From Pseudomonas sp. MMS21 TM103 (lineage in GTDB: Bacteria; Pseudomonadota; Gammaproteobacteria; Pseudomonadales; Pseudomonadaceae): a stretch of DNA of 64,000 bases. The notes under the pieces are model-generated. The model was not told the DNA's origin. It saw nothing but the letters and a program-made list of their open reading frames with translations, and made no database searches. The DNA is taken from NCBI RefSeq assembly GCF_022132145.1, contig NZ_JAJISP010000006.1:1-64000 (forward strand), given 5' to 3'. The translations under genes and the position numbers were made by a program. Below, one piece after another: positions 37,667 through 46,036 of the stretch (within the stretch, counting starts at the first letter, position 1; each line of letters opens with the position of its first letter).

Positions 37667-38283
37667 GTCCAACGCAGGAACAACTGGTCGCACTGGGTGC
37701 GGTTTTCGAGGCCGCAGTTCTGGTCGACAAGCTGGCCAAAACCGGCCAGGTTGGCGAGCCAGGAGTCGCATGCCTGCTGGGCAGCCTGCTGGTACGCGAT
37801 CCAAAAAACACCCTGGACGTATACGGTGGTGATGACCTCAACCTGCGCGACGGTTATCGCGCCCTGATCAGTTCTCTTGAGCGCGACCCGGCCAGCCTGC
37901 AACGCGAACCTCTGCGCTATGCCCTCGCCCTCCTTGGGCTGGAAAGACAACTGGCCAAGCGCGACGACATGCTCCAGGTAATGGGCAGCCGCCTGGATCA
38001 GATTCAGAACCAGGTCGGTCATTTCGGCCTGGTGCATGAGAACGTGATTGCCGCCTGCGGCAGTCTTTACCAGGACACCATCAGTACGTTCCGCCAGCGC
38101 ATCCAGGTCCAGGGCGACATGCGCCACCTGCAACAGCCGAGCAACGCCTCGAAGATTCGCGCCCTGCTGCTTGCCGGTATCCGCTCGGCACGATTGTGGC
38201 GTCAGCTCGGCGGCCACCGCTGGCAACTGGTATTCAGCCGCAAAAAACTGCTCAAGGAACTCTACCCGCTGTTGCGCGGTTGA
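37663..38283 (+). CDS. hflD: High-frequency lysogenization protein HflD homologue
   Basis: 206 aa, mostly helical. The N-terminus (LVALGAVFEAAVLVDKLAKTG) and the middle (DPASLQREPLRYALALLGLERQL in parts) match the HflD/YcfC family, a peripheral membrane protein that in E. coli affects lambda CII stability. It overlaps mnmA by four bases. In many relatives purB comes next; here about 4 kb of other DNA intervenes. Confidence 0.92.
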   Translation: MSPTQEQLVALGAVFEAAVLVDKLAKTGQVGEPGVACLLGSLLVRDPKNTLDVYGGDDLNLRDGYRALISSLERDPASLQREPLRYALALLGLERQLAKRDDMLQVMGSRLDQIQNQVGHFGLVHENVIAACGSLYQDTISTFRQRIQVQGDMRHLQQPSNASKIRALLLAGIRSARLWRQLGGHRWQLVFSRKKLLKELYPLLRG

Positions 38284-38285
38284 CC

Positions 38286-39143
38286 GTGACCACCCGCATG
38301 GTCAAACCCATGCAGGGCGCCGCGTTGTTGGCGCTATCGGCGCTGCTGTTCTCGCTGATGGGCGTCGGCATTCGTGAGGTTTCCGCCAGCGTCAACAACG
38401 AGACCGTGGTGTTCGTCCGCAACCTGGTCGGCGTGCTGTTCTTCCTGCCGTTGATCCTGCTCAAGGGACTGCGCCCGCTACACACCGCACGGATCCAGTC
38501 CCACCTGTGGCGTACCGGTTTCGGCCTGGCGGCGATGTACTGCTTCTTCTACGCCATCGCCCACCTGCCGCTGGCCGACGCCATGCTGTTCACCTACTCG
38601 GCACCGCTGTTCACCCCATTGATCGCCTGGTGGTGGCTGAAGGAACCCCTGAATAAGCGCATGCTGGCTACCACTGCGGTCGGGTTGGTCGGTGTGCTGC
38701 TGGTCGCCAAACCCTCCGCCGCGCTATTCGACGGCCAGGCCCTGATCGGCATGAGCGCCAGCGTGCTGGCAGCATTCGCCTTCGTCTCGATCCGCCAGAT
38801 GAGCGACACCGAGCCGGCCTTTCGCATGGTCTTCTATTTCTCCCTATTCAGCGCTCTGGCGTCGGCGATCCCGCTGGGCTGGGCCTGGCAGCCGCTGGAT
38901 CGTTTGCAGCTGACATGGCTGCTGGGCATCGGCCTGCTGGCCACCGCCAGTCAGATCATCATGTCCAGGGCCTACAGCCTCGCGCCGCCGGGCTTGATCG
39001 GCCCCTTCGCCTACCTGGCTATCGTCTTCGCCGGAGCGCTCGCCTGGCTACGCTGGGGCGAAGCACCAGACATGGCCTCCCTGCTTGGCGCCAGCCTGAT
39101 ATTCGGCGCCAGCCTGCTGTCGATTCCCCGGCGCACCGGCTGA
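38286..39143 (+). CDS. EamA/DMT-family membrane transporter
   Basis: About 285 aa with ten hydrophobic segments arranged as two EamA repeats (first ending near ...LADAMLFTYSAPLFTPLIAWWWLKEPL, given here in outline; second ending FAGALAWLRWGEAPD). Such proteins export small metabolites; the substrate cannot be read from sequence. The start is taken as the GTG 2 nt after the hflD stop; an ATG at 38298 is equally possible and neither has a clear ribosome site. First gene of the segment separating hflD from purB. Confidence 0.85.
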   Translation: MTTRMVKPMQGAALLALSALLFSLMGVGIREVSASVNNETVVFVRNLVGVLFFLPLILLKGLRPLHTARIQSHLWRTGFGLAAMYCFFYAIAHLPLADAMLFTYSAPLFTPLIAWWWLKEPLNKRMLATTAVGLVGVLLVAKPSAALFDGQALIGMSASVLAAFAFVSIRQMSDTEPAFRMVFYFSLFSALASAIPLGWAWQPLDRLQLTWLLGIGLLATASQIIMSRAYSLAPPGLIGPFAYLAIVFAGALAWLRWGEAPDMASLLGASLIFGASLLSIPRRTG

Positions 39144-39388
39144 ACGGCAAACAGGGCAATCATGCCACCTCACTCTTCCCTTTGAGCGTTTTAACAGGTG
39201 ATAGAGGGGGAACCCCCACCTGTTAATCAATCACGTCCTTATGCTGGCCAATCCCCCAACCCTATCTCACCGGCCTCGTCGACTCCCCCGCCAAACACGC
39301 AACAAAACACGCGCAGCGACTTCATGCTCAGCCATGAGCGCAAAGCCTTTGTGGGCGCCCAAAGCCTGTTCAAGGCCGATACACGCTG
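39144..39388. other. Intergenic stretch with a large hairpin
   Basis: A perfect 10-bp inverted repeat (TTAACAGGTG at 39191-39200, CACCTGTTAA at 39217-39226) encloses a G-run and a C-run that can extend the stem after a 5-nt bulge. It lies 48 nt after the transporter gene and could end its transcript, though no T-run follows, or mark an insertion edge. The rest up to the transposase remnant shows no convincing coding sequence. Confidence 0.5.
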
Positions 39389-39664
39389 AATGGCAAGACC
39401 CTGCCTGGCTGCCGACAGAACGGCAGCGCCATCCCTCTGGTGAGCGCTTTCGCCATCGAAGCACGCCTGATGCTCGCCGAACAGGAAGCTGCGGGCACAG
39501 CCAATCAAATCAGCACACCGCCCGAGCTGATGAAGCACGGTGCACTGATCACCATTGATGCCATGGGCTGCCGGAAGTCGGTCGCCAAGCAGGTGCTCAA
39601 GGCCAAGGCAGACTATCCTGCGAGTCACCCAGAGTGCCTCCCTGAACCTGATTCGCCAGCGTGA
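39389..39664 (+). pseudogene. ISAs1-family transposase fragment
   Basis: About 91 codons in one frame resemble the central catalytic part of ISAs1-type transposases: NGKTLPG, then PLVSAFAIEARLMLAEQEA, SNEI-like ANQISTPPEL, and ALITIDAMGCRKSVAKQVL with the usual TIDAMGCQK pattern. The N-terminal domain and the C-terminal third are missing, and the frame ends at a stop at 39662. No intact inverted repeats were found. It is a decayed insertion sequence remnant next to the transporter and M28 peptidase genes. Confidence 0.75.
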
Positions 39665-39903
39665 CAGCAAAGCTGAGCATCGCCTGCCATCACAGACGGA
39701 CTTGCAAGAACGCCAACTTCCATTTGGCGCAGGTCCCTTATGGTGCAATTGGCCCCGCTAGCGGTTGCCGTAATTTGCTCTATGCTTCGAAGCAGCCTGA
39801 CACCGACATGAAGGAAGTTTAAAAGGCAGTCGGCCAGGCAACTACGGCCACTGAAGTGCCAAGGCGTTGTCTTCGGTGAGTTTTTTTCGCACAGGAGAAC
39901 TCC

Positions 39904-41418
39904 ATGAGAACCATGAAGCTGACGCTGCTGGCAGCAGCCCTATTCGCTGCTCAACAGAGCACCGCGGCCGTCCCGGTCGATACCGAGGCCTTTCGCGCGG
40001 CGATTACGCCGCAAGGCGTGCGCGCGCATCAGTACGAATTGCAGTTTATCGCCGATACCAATGGCGGTACGCGCGCCGCGTCGACACCTGGCCACGAGGC
40101 CTCGCTTGAGTACATCAAGTTGCTGGTCGAGTCAGCCGGCTATGTGGTGACGGTGCAGCCCTTCGATTTTCCCTACTTCCAGGAGCAGTCACCGGCACAG
40201 CTCGAGCAGCTGGCGCCGGTGCCCACGGTCTACCCCTACGCTGAAGCTTCCGGGTTCTTGACCTTGACATACTCCGGCGCCGGCGAAATTACCGGCGCTG
40301 CCGAAGGCGTCGACCTGCAGTTGCCGCCGGGCGCTACAGCCAACAGCTCGACCAGCGGCTGCGAGCCAGAGGACTTTGCCGGCTTCACGCCCGGCAATAT
40401 CGCCATCATCCAGCGTGGCAGCTGCACCTTTCTGCTGAAGGCGCAGAATGCCGAGGCGGCGGGTGCGAGCGGCGTGGTGATCTTCAACGAGGGCCAGGCG
40501 GGACGTACCGACGCCTTCAACGGCACGCTCGGCGAGCCGTCCGTCGGCATACCAGTGGTCGGCGCCGCCTTCGCGGTTGGCGAGGAGCTGGCGGCAGGCA
40601 ACGTGGTGGCCCGCGTCTTCGTCGACGCCATTTCGGAAATCCGCAACACCTCCAACCTGATCGCCGAGACACCGGGAGGACGCGACGACCGCGTCGTGGT
40701 GGTCGGCGCGCACCTCGACTCGGTGCAGGAAGGCCCGGGCATCAATGACAACGGCAGCGGCTCGGCGGCGCTGCTCGAAATGGCGCTGCGCCTGGCGGAA
40801 ATGGGCGTCGAGCCCGTCAATCAGGTGCGCTTCGCCTGGTGGGGGGCCGAGGAGATCGGACTGCTTGGCTCCCAGGCCTACGTCGATAACCTGAGTGCAC
40901 GCGATATCAAGGACATCGCGGTGAACCTCAACTTCGACATGATCGGCTCGCCCAACTTCGTGCGCTTTGTCTACGATGGCGACGGCTCGGCGACCGATAC
41001 TGCGGGACCCAACGGCTCCGGCAATATCGAGCAGGTGTTTCTCGACTACTTTGCCGATCAGAGTTTGCCGGTCGAACCGACCGCCTTCGATGGGCGCTCC
41101 GACTACGGCCCCTTCATCGCGGTGGGCATTCCTGCCGGTGGACTCTTCACCGGTGCCGAGGACATCAAGACCGTTGAGCAGGAGGCAATCTACGGCGGGA
41201 TCGCCGGAGAGCCGTACGACCCCTGCTACCACCTTGCCTGCGACACTTCTGACAACAACAGTGACGAGGCGCTGGATCAGATGTCCGATGCCGCTGCTCA
41301 TGCGGTCTTCACCTTCGCGATGACCAGTTCGTCGGTCAATGGCACCGACAAGGGCTCGGACAAGGCGCAGAAGTCCGCCGACGCGCTTGACTACCAGGGC
41401 AGCAAACTACGCCGCTAG
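39904..41418 (+). CDS. Secreted M28 aminopeptidase with PA domain
   Basis: 504 aa with an N-terminal signal peptide (MRTMKLTLLAAALFAAQQST, cleavage near AA-VPVD). A protease-associated (PA) domain lies at about residues 125-240 (IIQRGSCTFLLKAQNAEAAGA). The M28 domain follows with all five zinc ligands visible: His270 (GAHLDS), Asp282 (GINDNGSG), Glu317 next to catalytic Glu316 (WWGAEEIG), Asp345 (NFDMIGSP) and His443 (CYHLACD). It resembles the secreted aminopeptidase of P. aeruginosa and probably removes N-terminal residues from extracellular peptides. AGGAG 6 nt upstream fixes the start. It lies beside an IS remnant, between hflD and purB, so it may be acquired. Confidence 0.92.
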   Translation: MRTMKLTLLAAALFAAQQSTAAVPVDTEAFRAAITPQGVRAHQYELQFIADTNGGTRAASTPGHEASLEYIKLLVESAGYVVTVQPFDFPYFQEQSPAQLEQLAPVPTVYPYAEASGFLTLTYSGAGEITGAAEGVDLQLPPGATANSSTSGCEPEDFAGFTPGNIAIIQRGSCTFLLKAQNAEAAGASGVVIFNEGQAGRTDAFNGTLGEPSVGIPVVGAAFAVGEELAAGNVVARVFVDAISEIRNTSNLIAETPGGRDDRVVVVGAHLDSVQEGPGINDNGSGSAALLEMALRLAEMGVEPVNQVRFAWWGAEEIGLLGSQAYVDNLSARDIKDIAVNLNFDMIGSPNFVRFVYDGDGSATDTAGPNGSGNIEQVFLDYFADQSLPVEPTAFDGRSDYGPFIAVGIPAGGLFTGAEDIKTVEQEAIYGGIAGEPYDPCYHLACDTSDNNSDEALDQMSDAAAHAVFTFAMTSSSVNGTDKGSDKAQKSADALDYQGSKLRR

Positions 41419-41427
41419 GGCTTAGCC

Positions 41428-41451
41428 GCCGGGAGGCTCAGCCCTCCCGGC
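41428..41451 (+). terminator. Hairpin after M28 peptidase gene
   Basis: A 9-bp GC-rich stem (41428-41436 with 41443-41451) with a 6-nt loop, 9 nt after the stop. No T-run follows, so termination strength is doubtful. Confidence 0.5.
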
Positions 41452-42351
41452 AACCTCTGGATTATGGCCCTTCCCGCTCAACTGATGTCCGCTGTCCGCT
41501 CCTCTTGCACCGGCACGCAATCAGGACGCAAGGGGTGTGCGCATCGCGCGCCACAACCGGTCCGATTGCAGAACTGCTCAGCCTCCCAGTATGCGGCCTG
41601 GCAGAGCATGATGCTGCCACCGCCGACAGCATCCATCGGCATCTGGATGACTTGAAGCAGATCGCCGGAAAGCATGAGGGCACTGACGCACCCGGCATGC
41701 CCGGATCCGTTGCCTGCCGGTATTATCCAATGGACGTACTTCAAACGTACGGCCGCGGCGTTACCGTCCAAACGCAGCCGCTCCGCTTCCCAATTTCCCG
41801 GGAGAACTGCGATCCCTGTCTCGGGGCCGAATTGCGTCGACTACCTGCACACGACTTCCGATGTATTCGTCATGCTGCAGCCCTCGGATAATGCTGACGA
41901 TAGCGCAGCTGCCGAGGGCGTCGACCCGATGCTGCCGACGGCAGAACAACCAGCGACTGCGATGCGGGCTACTCGCCGGCTTCCCTGGCGGCCACATCGC
42001 GGCGGCGCAACGACTCGGTTTCGACTGCGCACGGGAGGGATGATCGGGTTATGGCGGCCCTGCGCGGAACAGCCGATGCCAGCGGTAGTTATCGCTCGTG
42101 CAGGTCCGCGAGCGGATGCGGCCGATGCTCAGTTTGCTGCTGTCATTCTGACGGCTAAAGCTCAGGGGGCGCGCAGGATGAGTGGCAGGTTGCTGGCCGA
42201 ATGATCATGGCGACTTCGGTTTTCATCGTCGCGAAACTGTATGCCCAGGACCGTTTGTCCTGGAAGGGCAACCTTCAGGCTACGGCCTGCACGACGATTT
42301 CATGTATGATATGCGCCCTTTTCGTCACCCGACTGTCCGAGAACGCCTCCC
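41452..42351. other. 900-bp region without an assignable gene
   Basis: Several overlapping open frames of 60-176 codons occur on both strands, none with a good ribosome site or a family motif I recognise. The least implausible is a minus-strand frame, 41478-41771, with an internal ATG and a Cys-containing stretch (AEQFCNRTGCGARCAH); its first codon is TTG. The region may hold decayed genes. The right end must carry the purB promoter; TATGAT at 42304-42309 is a candidate -10. Confidence 0.4.
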
Positions 42352-43722
42352 ATGCAGCTTTCCTCGCTCACCGCGGTTTCCCCCGTTGATGGCCGCTATG
42401 CCGGCAGAACCAGCGCCCTGCGCCCCATTTTCAGCGAATACGGTTTGATCCGTTTTCGTGTCCTGGTTGAAGTGCGCTGGTTGCAACGCCTGGCCGCCCA
42501 CGAAGGCATCGGCGAAGTCCCAGCCTTCTCCGCCGAAGCCCAGGCCGTACTCAATGAACTGGCGGACAACTTCGCCATTGAGCACGCGGAGCGCGTCAAA
42601 GAGATCGAGCGCACCACCAATCACGACGTCAAGGCCGTGGAATACCTGCTCAAGGAACAGGCCGCCAAGCTGCCTGAACTGGATAATGTCAGTGAATTCA
42701 TTCACTTCGCCTGCACCAGCGAGGACATCAACAACCTGTCCCATGCCCTGATGCTGCGTGAAGGTCGCGATAGCGTGCTGTTGCCGCTGATGCGCCAGAC
42801 TGCCGGAGCCATTCGCGAGCTGGCGGTGAAATTCGCCGACGTGCCGATGCTCTCGCGCACCCATGGCCAGCCCGCCTCGCCGACCACCCTGGGTAAAGAG
42901 CTGGCCAACGTGGTTTATCGCCTCGAGCGGCAGATCGCCCAGGTAGCGGCAGTACCACTGCTGGGCAAGATCAACGGCGCCGTCGGTAACTACAACGCTC
43001 ACCTGTCGGCCTACCCGCAAGTCGACTGGGAAGCCAACGCCCGCGCCTTTATCGAAGGCGACCTGGGCCTGCAGTTCAACCCCTACACTACGCAGATTGA
43101 ACCGCACGACTATATTGCCGAGCTGTTCGACGCCATCGCCCGCTTCAACACCATCCTGATCGATTTCGATCGCGATATCTGGGGCTATATCTCCCTGGGC
43201 TATTTCAAGCAGCGCACCATCGCAGGTGAAATCGGCTCCTCGACCATGCCGCACAAGGTCAACCCGATCGACTTCGAAAACTCCGAAGGCAACCTGGGTA
43301 TCGCCAACGCACTGTTCCAGCATCTGGCCAGCAAGTTGCCGATCTCGCGCTGGCAGCGTGACCTGACCGACTCCACCGTACTGCGCAACCTTGGCGTCGG
43401 CTTTGCCCATAGCGTTATCGCTTACGAAGCAAGCCTCAAGGGAATCAGTAAGTTGGAGCTTAATGCTCAACGTATTGCTAATGATCTAGATGCTTGCTGG
43501 GAAGTGCTGGCTGAGCCCATCCAGACCGTGATGCGCCGCTACGCCATCGAAAACCCCTACGAGAAGCTCAAAGAGCTGACTCGCGGCAAGGGTATCAGTG
43601 CCGAAGCTCTGCAGACGTTCATCGACGGCCTCGATATGCCGGCCGCAGCCAAAGCCGAACTGAAGTTGCTGACCCCAGCCAACTACATTGGCAATGCAGT
43701 CGCTCAGGCCAAGCGTATTTAA
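42352..43722 (+). CDS. purB: Adenylosuccinate lyase
   Basis: 456 aa, same length as the usual gammaproteobacterial enzyme. It cleaves SAICAR and adenylosuccinate in purine synthesis. Motifs: LTAVSPVDGRYAGRTSALRP at the N-terminus, FACTSEDINNLSHALML, SRTHGQPASPTTLGKE with the catalytic His, and the family signature GSSTMPHKVNPIDFENSEGN with the mobile-loop serine. A terminator follows. There is no strong ribosome site before the chosen ATG. Confidence 0.98.
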   Translation: MQLSSLTAVSPVDGRYAGRTSALRPIFSEYGLIRFRVLVEVRWLQRLAAHEGIGEVPAFSAEAQAVLNELADNFAIEHAERVKEIERTTNHDVKAVEYLLKEQAAKLPELDNVSEFIHFACTSEDINNLSHALMLREGRDSVLLPLMRQTAGAIRELAVKFADVPMLSRTHGQPASPTTLGKELANVVYRLERQIAQVAAVPLLGKINGAVGNYNAHLSAYPQVDWEANARAFIEGDLGLQFNPYTTQIEPHDYIAELFDAIARFNTILIDFDRDIWGYISLGYFKQRTIAGEIGSSTMPHKVNPIDFENSEGNLGIANALFQHLASKLPISRWQRDLTDSTVLRNLGVGFAHSVIAYEASLKGISKLELNAQRIANDLDACWEVLAEPIQTVMRRYAIENPYEKLKELTRGKGISAEALQTFIDGLDMPAAAKAELKLLTPANYIGNAVAQAKRI

Positions 43723-43739
43723 CCGACAGAGTCCCTTGC

Positions 43740-43770
43740 ACGCCCGGCAGTGCCGGGCGTTTTTATTTTT
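43740..43770 (+). terminator. Terminator after purB
   Basis: ACGCCCGGCA-G-TGCCGGGCGT, a 10-bp stem followed by TTTTATTTTT, 17 nt after the stop codon. Confidence 0.9.
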
Positions 43771-43799
43771 GGGCTTTTATTTATTTCAAGGGCTTAGCG

Positions 43800-44966
43800 A
43801 TGAATCCTGATACTCCGCTGCAGCTGTTGGGTGGCCTTACGGCCCGTGAATTCCTGCGTGACTACTGGCAGAAGAAACCCCTGCTGGTGCGCCAAGCCAT
43901 GCCCGGCTTCGAGAGCCCGATCTCGCCGGACGAACTGGCGGGTCTGGCCCTGGAAGAGGAAATCGAGTCGCGCCTGGTAATCGAGCACGGCGAGCGCCCA
44001 TGGGAATTACGCCGCGGCCCTTTCGCCGAAGACGCCTTCGCCCAACTGCCGGAGCGCGACTGGACGTTGCTGGTGCAAGCCGTCGATCAGTTCGTGCCGG
44101 AAGTGGCCGAATTACTCGAAGAGTTCAAGTTTCTGCCCAAGTGGCGCATCGACGACGTGATGATCAGCTTTGCCGCCCCTGGCGGCGGTGTTGGTCCGCA
44201 CTTCGACAATTACGATGTATTTCTGCTCCAGGGCTACGGCAAGCGCCGCTGGCAGGTCGGCCAGATGTGCAACTCCGATAGCCCATTGCTGCAACACGCG
44301 GACCTGAAGATCCTTGCTGAATTCGCTAAAACTGAAGAATGGGTACTGGAGCCCGGCGACATGCTCTATCTGCCGCCGCTCCTGGCCCACTGTGGTACCG
44401 CTGAGGATGATTGTATGACCTATTCCGTAGGCTTCCGCGCGCCTAGCGCCGCTGAAGTACTGACCCATTTCACCGACTTTCTCGGCCAGTTCCTGCCTGA
44501 CGAGGAGCGCTACAGTGACGCCGATGCGCAACCGACCAGCGATCCGCACCAGATCCAGCGCGACTCGCTGGATCGTTTGAAAGCCCTGCTCAATGAACAC
44601 ATGAGCGATGAGCGCCTGCTGATGACCTGGTTCGGCCAGTTCATGACCGAACCGCGCTACCCCGAACTGATCGCCACTATCGAGATCGACGAACCAGCCT
44701 TCCTAGGCAGCCTGGAAGATGGCGCCGTGCTGATTCGCAACCCCAGTGCACGCCTGGCCTGGTCCGAGGTGGGCGACGACCTGGTGCTGTTTGCCAGCGG
44801 CCAGAGCCGCCTGCTGTCTGCCAGCCTGCGTGACCTGCTGAAGCTGATCTGCTCGGCAGACGCGTTACATGTCGACAACCTTGCGCCATGGCTGGTCGAT
44901 GACGAGGGGCGTAACCTGCTATTGGAGCTGGCCAAGCAGGGTAGTCTGGAGTTCGCCGATGAATAG
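43800..44966 (+). CDS. roxA: Ribosomal protein L16 arginine hydroxylase RoxA (JmjC/cupin)
   Basis: 388 aa, 2-oxoglutarate/iron oxygenase of the YcfD type, which hydroxylates an arginine of ribosomal protein L16. The iron triad is visible: His134 and Asp136 in GPHFDNYDV and His197 in LLAHCGTAED. N-terminal REFLRDYWQKKPLLVRQA is characteristic. The C-terminal part matches the dimerisation and winged-helix region. It follows purB after the terminator and overlaps the GNAT gene by 8 nt. Confidence 0.94.
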   Translation: MNPDTPLQLLGGLTAREFLRDYWQKKPLLVRQAMPGFESPISPDELAGLALEEEIESRLVIEHGERPWELRRGPFAEDAFAQLPERDWTLLVQAVDQFVPEVAELLEEFKFLPKWRIDDVMISFAAPGGGVGPHFDNYDVFLLQGYGKRRWQVGQMCNSDSPLLQHADLKILAEFAKTEEWVLEPGDMLYLPPLLAHCGTAEDDCMTYSVGFRAPSAAEVLTHFTDFLGQFLPDEERYSDADAQPTSDPHQIQRDSLDRLKALLNEHMSDERLLMTWFGQFMTEPRYPELIATIEIDEPAFLGSLEDGAVLIRNPSARLAWSEVGDDLVLFASGQSRLLSASLRDLLKLICSADALHVDNLAPWLVDDEGRNLLLELAKQGSLEFADE

Positions 44967-45384
44967 CATTCACGTGCGCCTGGCCGACTGGCAAAAGGAC
45001 AACGCCGAACTGCGGCGGATTCGCGAGAGCGTATTCATTGCCGAGCAAGCGGTGCCGCCAGAACTCGAATGGGATGCTGAAGATCCCGAGGCATCACACT
45101 TTCTCGCCTACGAAGGCGATTACCCGATCGGAACCGCACGCCTGCTGCCGGACGGGCATATCGGCCGGGTTTCGGTACTCAAGGACTGGCGTGGTCTGAA
45201 AGTCGGCGATGCCCTGCTGCGCGCGGTGATTATGGAAGCGGAAAAGCGTGGCCTGCAGCAACAAATGCTCAGTGCCCAGGTGCAGGCCACTCCGTTCTAT
45301 GAAAGGCTTGGCTTTGCCATTGTCAGTGGCGAATACCTCGACGCCGGTATTCCCCATGTGGATATGGTGCGCCACAGCCAATAG
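44959..45384 (+). CDS. GNAT-family N-acetyltransferase
   Basis: 141 aa. The acetyl-CoA binding region reads IGRVSVLKDWRGLKVGDALL and the late motif ATPFYERLGFAIVSGEYLDAGIPHV is typical of the ElaA-like branch (start RIRESVFIAEQAVPPELEWD). The substrate is unknown. It starts inside the end of roxA, so they are cotranslated; the PLD-like gene follows 13 nt later. Confidence 0.9.
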   Translation: MNSIHVRLADWQKDNAELRRIRESVFIAEQAVPPELEWDAEDPEASHFLAYEGDYPIGTARLLPDGHIGRVSVLKDWRGLKVGDALLRAVIMEAEKRGLQQQMLSAQVQATPFYERLGFAIVSGEYLDAGIPHVDMVRHSQ

Positions 45385-45397
45385 ACACGAGGTCAGG

Positions 45398-46036
45398 ATG
45401 AACGAAAACGCCCCGTCAGATGCAACCGAGAGCAACGAGCCAGCAGAGCTTCCCGCCATCGAGTTTCAGTCGCCGGGGCGTTTTGCCGTCCGCAATCCCG
45501 ATTCCGTCCTGGCGAACAACCCGCTGACAGAACCGGCCCCGTTCATCCTCGGCGAGCACCTGGCGCTAGAGCGCTTCAATCATCCCGAGATGGCCCGTGC
45601 CCATGCCCTGGCCATGCTCCAGCAAGCCCAGCGCAGCCTGTGCATTTACAGCACCGACCTGGAACCCTGGCTGTACCACCACAGCAGCATCCAGGAGGCC
45701 TGCACGCGCTTCCTGCTTGCCAGCCCGCAGAACCGCCTGCGCATCCTGGTCAAAGACCTAACCCGGGTGGTCAAGCAGGGCCACCGCCTGCTTGGCTTAT
45801 CGCGCCGACTGTCGAGCAACCTGCATATTCGCAAGCTGCACCCGGATTACCCCGCAGAAGAAGTGGCGTTTTTGCTGGCCGATGACCGCGGCTTGCTGCT
45901 GCGCCCGGAGCCCGAGCAATGTGCCGGTTATGCGCTGTACCAGGATCCCGCCCGCGCACGCTTGCGCCAGGCTCAATTCGATCAGGCCTGGCAAACCAGC
46001 ATCACCGACCCGGATATAAGGAGCTTCCTGCTATGA
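45398..46036 (+). CDS. PLD-like fold protein (DUF7931 type), no HKD motif
   Basis: 212 aa. After an acidic, disordered N-terminus, residues about 60-200 look like half of a phospholipase D fold (MLQQAQRSLCIYSTDLEPWL; RLRILVKDLTRVVKQGHRLL; AFLLADDRGLLLRPEPE), but the HxKxxxxD catalytic motif is absent, so it is unlikely to be a nuclease or lipase. GAGG lies 8 nt before the ATG. It overlaps the secretin-like gene by four bases and forms one operon with roxA and the GNAT. Function unknown. Confidence 0.75.
   Translation: MNENAPSDATESNEPAELPAIEFQSPGRFAVRNPDSVLANNPLTEPAPFILGEHLALERFNHPEMARAHALAMLQQAQRSLCIYSTDLEPWLYHHSSIQEACTRFLLASPQNRLRILVKDLTRVVKQGHRLLGLSRRLSSNLHIRKLHPDYPAEEVAFLLADDRGLLLRPEPEQCAGYALYQDPARARLRQAQFDQAWQTSITDPDIRSFLL

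Noticed and set aside
45398..46036. Active phospholipase D or nuclease
   Set aside because: The fold looks similar but the HxKxxxxD motif is missing.
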